From CAIWHR01 sp963734575 (lineage in GTDB: Bacteria; Pseudomonadota; Gammaproteobacteria; Burkholderiales; Casimicrobiaceae), in assembly GCA_963734575.1 (NCBI GenBank), contig CAVTHT010000004.1, positions 534,241 to 598,240 of the forward strand: 64,000 nt of DNA, read 5' to 3'. This document shows, piece after piece, positions 61,055-64,000 of the stretch. Under the pieces are notes generated by a model. It saw only the letters and a list, made by a program, of their open reading frames with translations, had not been told where the DNA came from and made no database searches. A program made the translations under genes and the position numbers. Positions within the stretch are counted from its first letter, which is position 1; every line of letters starts with the position of its first letter.

Positions 61055-62065
61055 CTAGTCCACACGGATGAGCCGCTTTCCGAGATTCTCGCCACGGTAC
61101 AAGCCGGCAATCGCAACGGGCGCGGCGCGCAAGCCGTCGAGGATCTCTTCACGATACCGCAGATTCCCTTCGCGGACCCACGTTGCAAGGCGCGTCACCG
61201 CTTCCTGCGAGCGGTGCTCGTAGTCCCACACGAGGAAGCCCTCCATGCGCGCCGACTTGTTCAGCAAATGCCTCTCCACACGAGGGCCTTCCGGCCACGG
61301 GTCCCAGCTCGCGACCGATGCGGTTCCGCAGATAACAACCCGGGCGCGCTTCGCGAGTAAGCGCAACGCCGTGTCACTGATGCGGCCCGATGTATTGTCA
61401 AAGTACACGTCGACACCGTGCGGACACGCCTGCGTAAGGTCCTTCTCGAACAAAGGCGCGCGGTAATCGAGCGCCGCGTCGTAGCCGAATTCGTCGATGC
61501 AGAGCGCGACTTTGACCGATCCGCCGGCGATGCCGACGGTACGACAGCCCATCATCCTCGCGATCTGCCCCACGGCCGAACCCACCGCGCCCGCGGCAGT
61601 GGACACGACGACCGTATCGCCCGGCCGCGGCGCGCCAACTTCCGTGAGCGCGAAGTACGCGGTGACGCCGTTGAGACCAAGGACGCCAAGCGACAGCGAC
61701 AACGGAAGGTCGTCTTCCAGCACTTTGCGGCGAATGCTGCTCCCGTCGCTGATCGCGTAGTCCTGCCATCCGAGCATGCCCATCACACGGTCGCCTTCGT
61801 GATAGGCGGGATGACGCGACGCGACGACGACGCCAGCAGCGAACGAGCGCATCACATCGCCGATCGCAACAGGATCCGAATAATTGGCCGCGGCATTCAC
61901 CCAACCGCGCATCGCAGGATCAACGGAGAGAAACTCGTTGCGCACCAGGAATTCACCGCCATCCAGTTCGCGCAAGGGCGCCGTCTCGATGCGGAAGTGC
62001 TCCGCCTGCGGGATGCCCACGGGTCGCGAGGCGAGGACGACCCGACGCCGCGTACGCGGAATCAC
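61055..62065 (-). CDS. NADP-dependent MDR oxidoreductase (CurA/leukotriene reductase type)
   Basis: The 336-residue protein has the layout of the prostaglandin/CurA-type double-bond reductases: VLASRPVGIPQAEHFRIE, LSVDPAMRGWVN, GLNGVTAYFALTEVGAPRPGD, then the NADPH-binding VVVSTAAGAVGSAVGQIARMMG. It should reduce an alpha,beta-unsaturated ketone or aldehyde. The start is a GTG at 62065 with a weak site. The upstream frame also holds a 26-residue ATG frame ending at this point, so the true start is uncertain. Confidence 0.85.
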   Translation of the reverse strand: MIPRTRRRVVLASRPVGIPQAEHFRIETAPLRELDGGEFLVRNEFLSVDPAMRGWVNAAANYSDPVAIGDVMRSFAAGVVVASRHPAYHEGDRVMGMLGWQDYAISDGSSIRRKVLEDDLPLSLSLGVLGLNGVTAYFALTEVGAPRPGDTVVVSTAAGAVGSAVGQIARMMGCRTVGIAGGSVKVALCIDEFGYDAALDYRAPLFEKDLTQACPHGVDVYFDNTSGRISDTALRLLAKRARVVICGTASVASWDPWPEGPRVERHLLNKSARMEGFLVWDYEHRSQEAVTRLATWVREGNLRYREEILDGLRAAPVAIAGLYRGENLGKRLIRVD

Positions 62066-62170
62066 TTGGGCCTGCGCAGCATGAGCGCCATCGTATACAG
62101 CGGCGGGATTGAAGGAGGCCGAAGTACCGTACTGTTGGTCATGACGCGCTCCGTGAGTTCGTAAGTCCCG

Positions 62171-62293
62171 TCAATCGACGGCGGAGACGATGGTGCGGCT
62201 AGCGCAGGCTCGGATTGGGCTGCCGACCCTGCCAGGGCGGTTCAGGATAATCAGGCGGCCAGCAAAGCGGGCCGCGTCAAGGATCGGTCTCAT
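62171..62293 (-). CDS. Possible 40-residue leader or small protein
   Basis: A minus-strand frame with ATG at 62293 has GGAGG four bases upstream. It gives 40 residues (MRPILDAARFAGRLI...) and ends 105 bases before the MDR start. A TGC-TATAGT extended -10 lies at 62349-62357 on the same strand, so it may be the first frame of that transcript. No family is seen; it could be chance. Confidence 0.35.
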   Translation of the reverse strand: MRPILDAARFAGRLIILNRPGRVGSPIRACASRTIVSAVD

Positions 62294-62412
62294 AGAACCT
62301 CCGGTGTCCCCGCGCTTATCCGTGTGAGGAACGGGCCCGGTTCTAGCGACTATAGCATCGGCAGGAGCAGCTCGTAGGTCGGCTATCGGCTACGAGATTG
62401 AACGGCCGCTTC

Positions 62413-62435
62413 TGGCCAATGGTGTTGAAAAACGC
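62413..62435. repeat. Terminal inverted repeat of the IS element, left end
   Basis: TGGCCAATGGTGTTGAAAAA followed by CGC pairs with the reverse complement of the window end at 21 of 23 positions. It lies about 100 bases past the transposase stop. Confidence 0.85.
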
Positions 62436-62532
62436 CACGTTTGGGCGAGGCGATATCGCTGCGAGCTTCAGCGGAAGAAGGTTGGTGGCTGAGGGAGTTG
62501 TTTTCGTAGTGGCGACTCTGTTCTCCGCCATT

Positions 62533-63915
62533 TCAGATCGCCATCTTTGCTATTTCCAGCCCTGGTGGAAACAATCGCCTGGCCATTCGTCGTAGGTTCT
62601 GCGCGGTTGCCGCCAAAATGAACTCGTCGTGAGCGCCGTTGGGCCCGCGCAAGCGCAGCCGATCCAGTTTCAGTATCCGCTTGAGATGAGCGAAGAGCAT
62701 CTCGACCTTCTTGCGATCCTTGCGTGATTGCTGGTAAGCGGCGGTCTTGGCAACGTCGCGAGCGACATCCCGTGCCGACTCATGGACGCTGCGAGCGATC
62801 TTCCGCATCGGAGTGTTCGGGCAGCAGTGCGCTTTCATCGGGCAATTCGCACAATCGGACTGACTGGCGCGATAGATGATGGTGCCGGCCTTGGTGATGT
62901 GGGTACGCAGTTTCTTGAACGTGCGCCTCTGCTTCCGCAGTGCCTTTCCCTGCGGGCAGCGGTATTCGTCGGCCTGTTCGTCCCATTGGAAGTCGCTGCT
63001 GGATAGCGTTCCGTCGTCGCGTTGTGTCCTGTCCCACACTGGCACATGCGGCTCGATCCCTTTATCGTCGACCATCCAGCCCAGTAGTTCGGCATTGCCG
63101 TAGGCCATGTCACCGATCAACCGCTCCGGCTTCAGGTCGAACCGTTCCTCGACCCGCTCGATCATCGTCCGTGTCGCATTGACTTCGGCCGTCCGCAAAG
63201 TTGGCGTCGCTTCGACATCGACGATGATGCCGGCCTGCACATCGATCAGATAGTTGGTCGAGTAGGCGTAAAACGCCGGGCCGTCCACCGCCGTCCAACG
63301 CGCACCGGGATCCGTCGGCGAGATCGACGCCGGAACGGTGACTGGCTCTCCCTGCTCATCGAGTGCCGCCAGATACTCGCGTACGGCCCGGGTCGCGTGC
63401 CGAGGGTCGCGTAGATCCTCAGCCCCCTCGCGTGCCGTGCTGCGGCTGCGATTGGCGTCGGCCTTAATCACGCTCGCGTCGATGGCAAAGCCTTCGCCAC
63501 CGACCAGTCCTTCCTTCATGCACCGCGCGACCACACTCTCGAACACCTGCCGAAAGGCGTCGCTCTCTCGGAACCGGCCGTGACGGTTCTTCGAGAAGGT
63601 CGAATGGTCCGGTACCGCGTCCTCAAGGCCGAGTCGACAGAACCAGCGATAGGCCAGATTGAGATGGACCTCTTCGCACAGCCGGCGCTCCGAACGAATG
63701 CCAAAGCTGTAACCGACGATCAACATCCGCACCATCAGCTCTGGATCGATCGACGGCCGCCCGGTATGGCTGTAGAACGGTTCGAGGTGCTGCCTCAGCT
63801 CGCTGAGGTCAAGGCAACGATCAATCCCCCGCAGCAGGTGATCCGCCGGAATGTGATCGTCGAGTCTGAAGGAGTAGAACAAAGGCTTCTGCCCGCCCGT
63901 TCGTTGCCCCATCAT
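62533..63915 (-). CDS. IS1182-family transposase
   Basis: The 460-residue DDE transposase has an N-terminal DUF772-like domain (RPSIDPELMVRMLIVGYSFGIRSERRLCEEVHLNLAYRWF) and a C-terminal DDE domain. The likely catalytic residues are Asp146 (FAIDASVIKAD), Asp269 (LIGDMAYGNAELL) and Glu405 (KKVEMLFAHLKRIL). A CANCPMKAHCCP zinc-like stretch sits between. The frame is intact and the length is full, so it may be active. A second ATG one codon in is equally possible as the start. Confidence 0.93.
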   Translation of the reverse strand: MMGQRTGGQKPLFYSFRLDDHIPADHLLRGIDRCLDLSELRQHLEPFYSHTGRPSIDPELMVRMLIVGYSFGIRSERRLCEEVHLNLAYRWFCRLGLEDAVPDHSTFSKNRHGRFRESDAFRQVFESVVARCMKEGLVGGEGFAIDASVIKADANRSRSTAREGAEDLRDPRHATRAVREYLAALDEQGEPVTVPASISPTDPGARWTAVDGPAFYAYSTNYLIDVQAGIIVDVEATPTLRTAEVNATRTMIERVEERFDLKPERLIGDMAYGNAELLGWMVDDKGIEPHVPVWDRTQRDDGTLSSSDFQWDEQADEYRCPQGKALRKQRRTFKKLRTHITKAGTIIYRASQSDCANCPMKAHCCPNTPMRKIARSVHESARDVARDVAKTAAYQQSRKDRKKVEMLFAHLKRILKLDRLRLRGPNGAHDEFILAATAQNLRRMARRLFPPGLEIAKMAI

Positions 63916-63977
63916 CGCCGTCGCTCCCTCTCCAACGCCTTGCTTTCAGCATAGCCACCAGGCGCGCACTTTCAAGG

Positions 63978-64000
63978 GAGTTTTTCAACAGCATTGGCCA
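63978..64000. repeat. Terminal inverted repeat of the IS element, right end
   Basis: On the minus strand this reads TGGCCAATGCTGTTGAAAAA then CTC, which matches the left end with two mismatches. It ends on the last base of the window. Confidence 0.85.

Larger units (their letters stand above)
62413..64000 (-). mobile_element. IS1182-family insertion sequence
   Basis: The element is bounded by terminal inverted repeats at 62413-62435 and 63978-64000 and carries one transposase gene on the minus strand. Its length is 1588 bases within the window. The outer repeat ends on the last base, so the far junction and any target-site features cannot be seen. It lies in an accessory stretch, next to decayed sequence and two MDR genes, which fits insertion after these genes were acquired. 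Confidence 0.88.

Noticed and set aside
1..64000. tRNA or rRNA genes
   Set aside because: No cloverleaf with a T-loop GGTTCGAATCC-type core and no conserved rRNA segment was found by reading; a covariance-model scan would settle this.

Overview
The window is high-GC DNA from a betaproteobacterium. The evidence is gene order and family content: trxA-rho-rpmE, an rsxB-TPR-nth-DUF1841 operon, paired c-type cytochromes beside a 7Fe ferredoxin, parE-parC, and an adjacent DUF2868/DUF3482 pair. The genus cannot be read from the sequence. No rRNA, tRNA or CRISPR array was seen.

Layout. 1-5 kb: an ArnT/PMT-like membrane glycosyltransferase (cut by the window edge), then rpmE, rho and trxA on the minus strand, followed by fdxA and two small cytochromes c on the plus strand. 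5-8.4 kb: a methyltransferase, then the DUF1841-nth-TPR-rsxB group, in which the TPR gene carries a frameshift. 8.5-16.2 kb: acyltransferase, CDF metal exporter, corA, pncB, an orphan GspE/PilB-type ATPase whose stop codon lies in a 110-bp tandem repeat, and a triple zinc-ribbon membrane protein. 16.4-20 kb: a D-tartrate dehydratase gene broken by a frameshift, a UspA protein, a ChaN-like lipoprotein and a DUF6494 protein. 20-24.6 kb: topoisomerase IV. 24.7-34.8 kb: accessory metabolic and regulatory genes, including a secreted metalloprotease, an ArsR-SRPBCC-YCII operon, a DedA protein, a MEDS-domain protein and a divergent inorganic pyrophosphatase. 35-37.1 kb: NfeD protease and slipin. 37.3-41.6 kb: a four-gene 2-oxoacid:acceptor oxidoreductase operon in which a GltD-like NAD(P)/FAD module is fused to the ferredoxin subunit. 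41.8-45.3 kb: DUF2868, DUF3482 GTPase and an HNH protein. 45.4-49.7 kb: MASE1 kinase, FixJ-type regulator, degenerate receiver and cation/proton antiporter. 50-52.6 kb: pseudouridine synthase and methyltransferase. 53-56.8 kb: two secreted proteins sharing one N-terminal module, one ending in a CotH-type kinase and the other in a metallophosphoesterase. 57-64 kb: cupredoxin, two MDR oxidoreductases, three small or hydrolase genes, and an IS1182-family element ending at the last base.

The most unusual features are three. The DUF5648-like secreted module occurs in three proteins (29.0, 53.1 and 55.4 kb), each joined to a different catalytic domain; two of them form an overlapping pair that could phosphorylate and dephosphorylate outside the cytoplasm. 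The oxoacid oxidoreductase operon looks self-contained for NAD(P)-linked electron transfer. Two otherwise well-conserved genes (TPR and tartrate dehydratase) are each broken by one base in a G/C run, which is either recent decay or sequence error.
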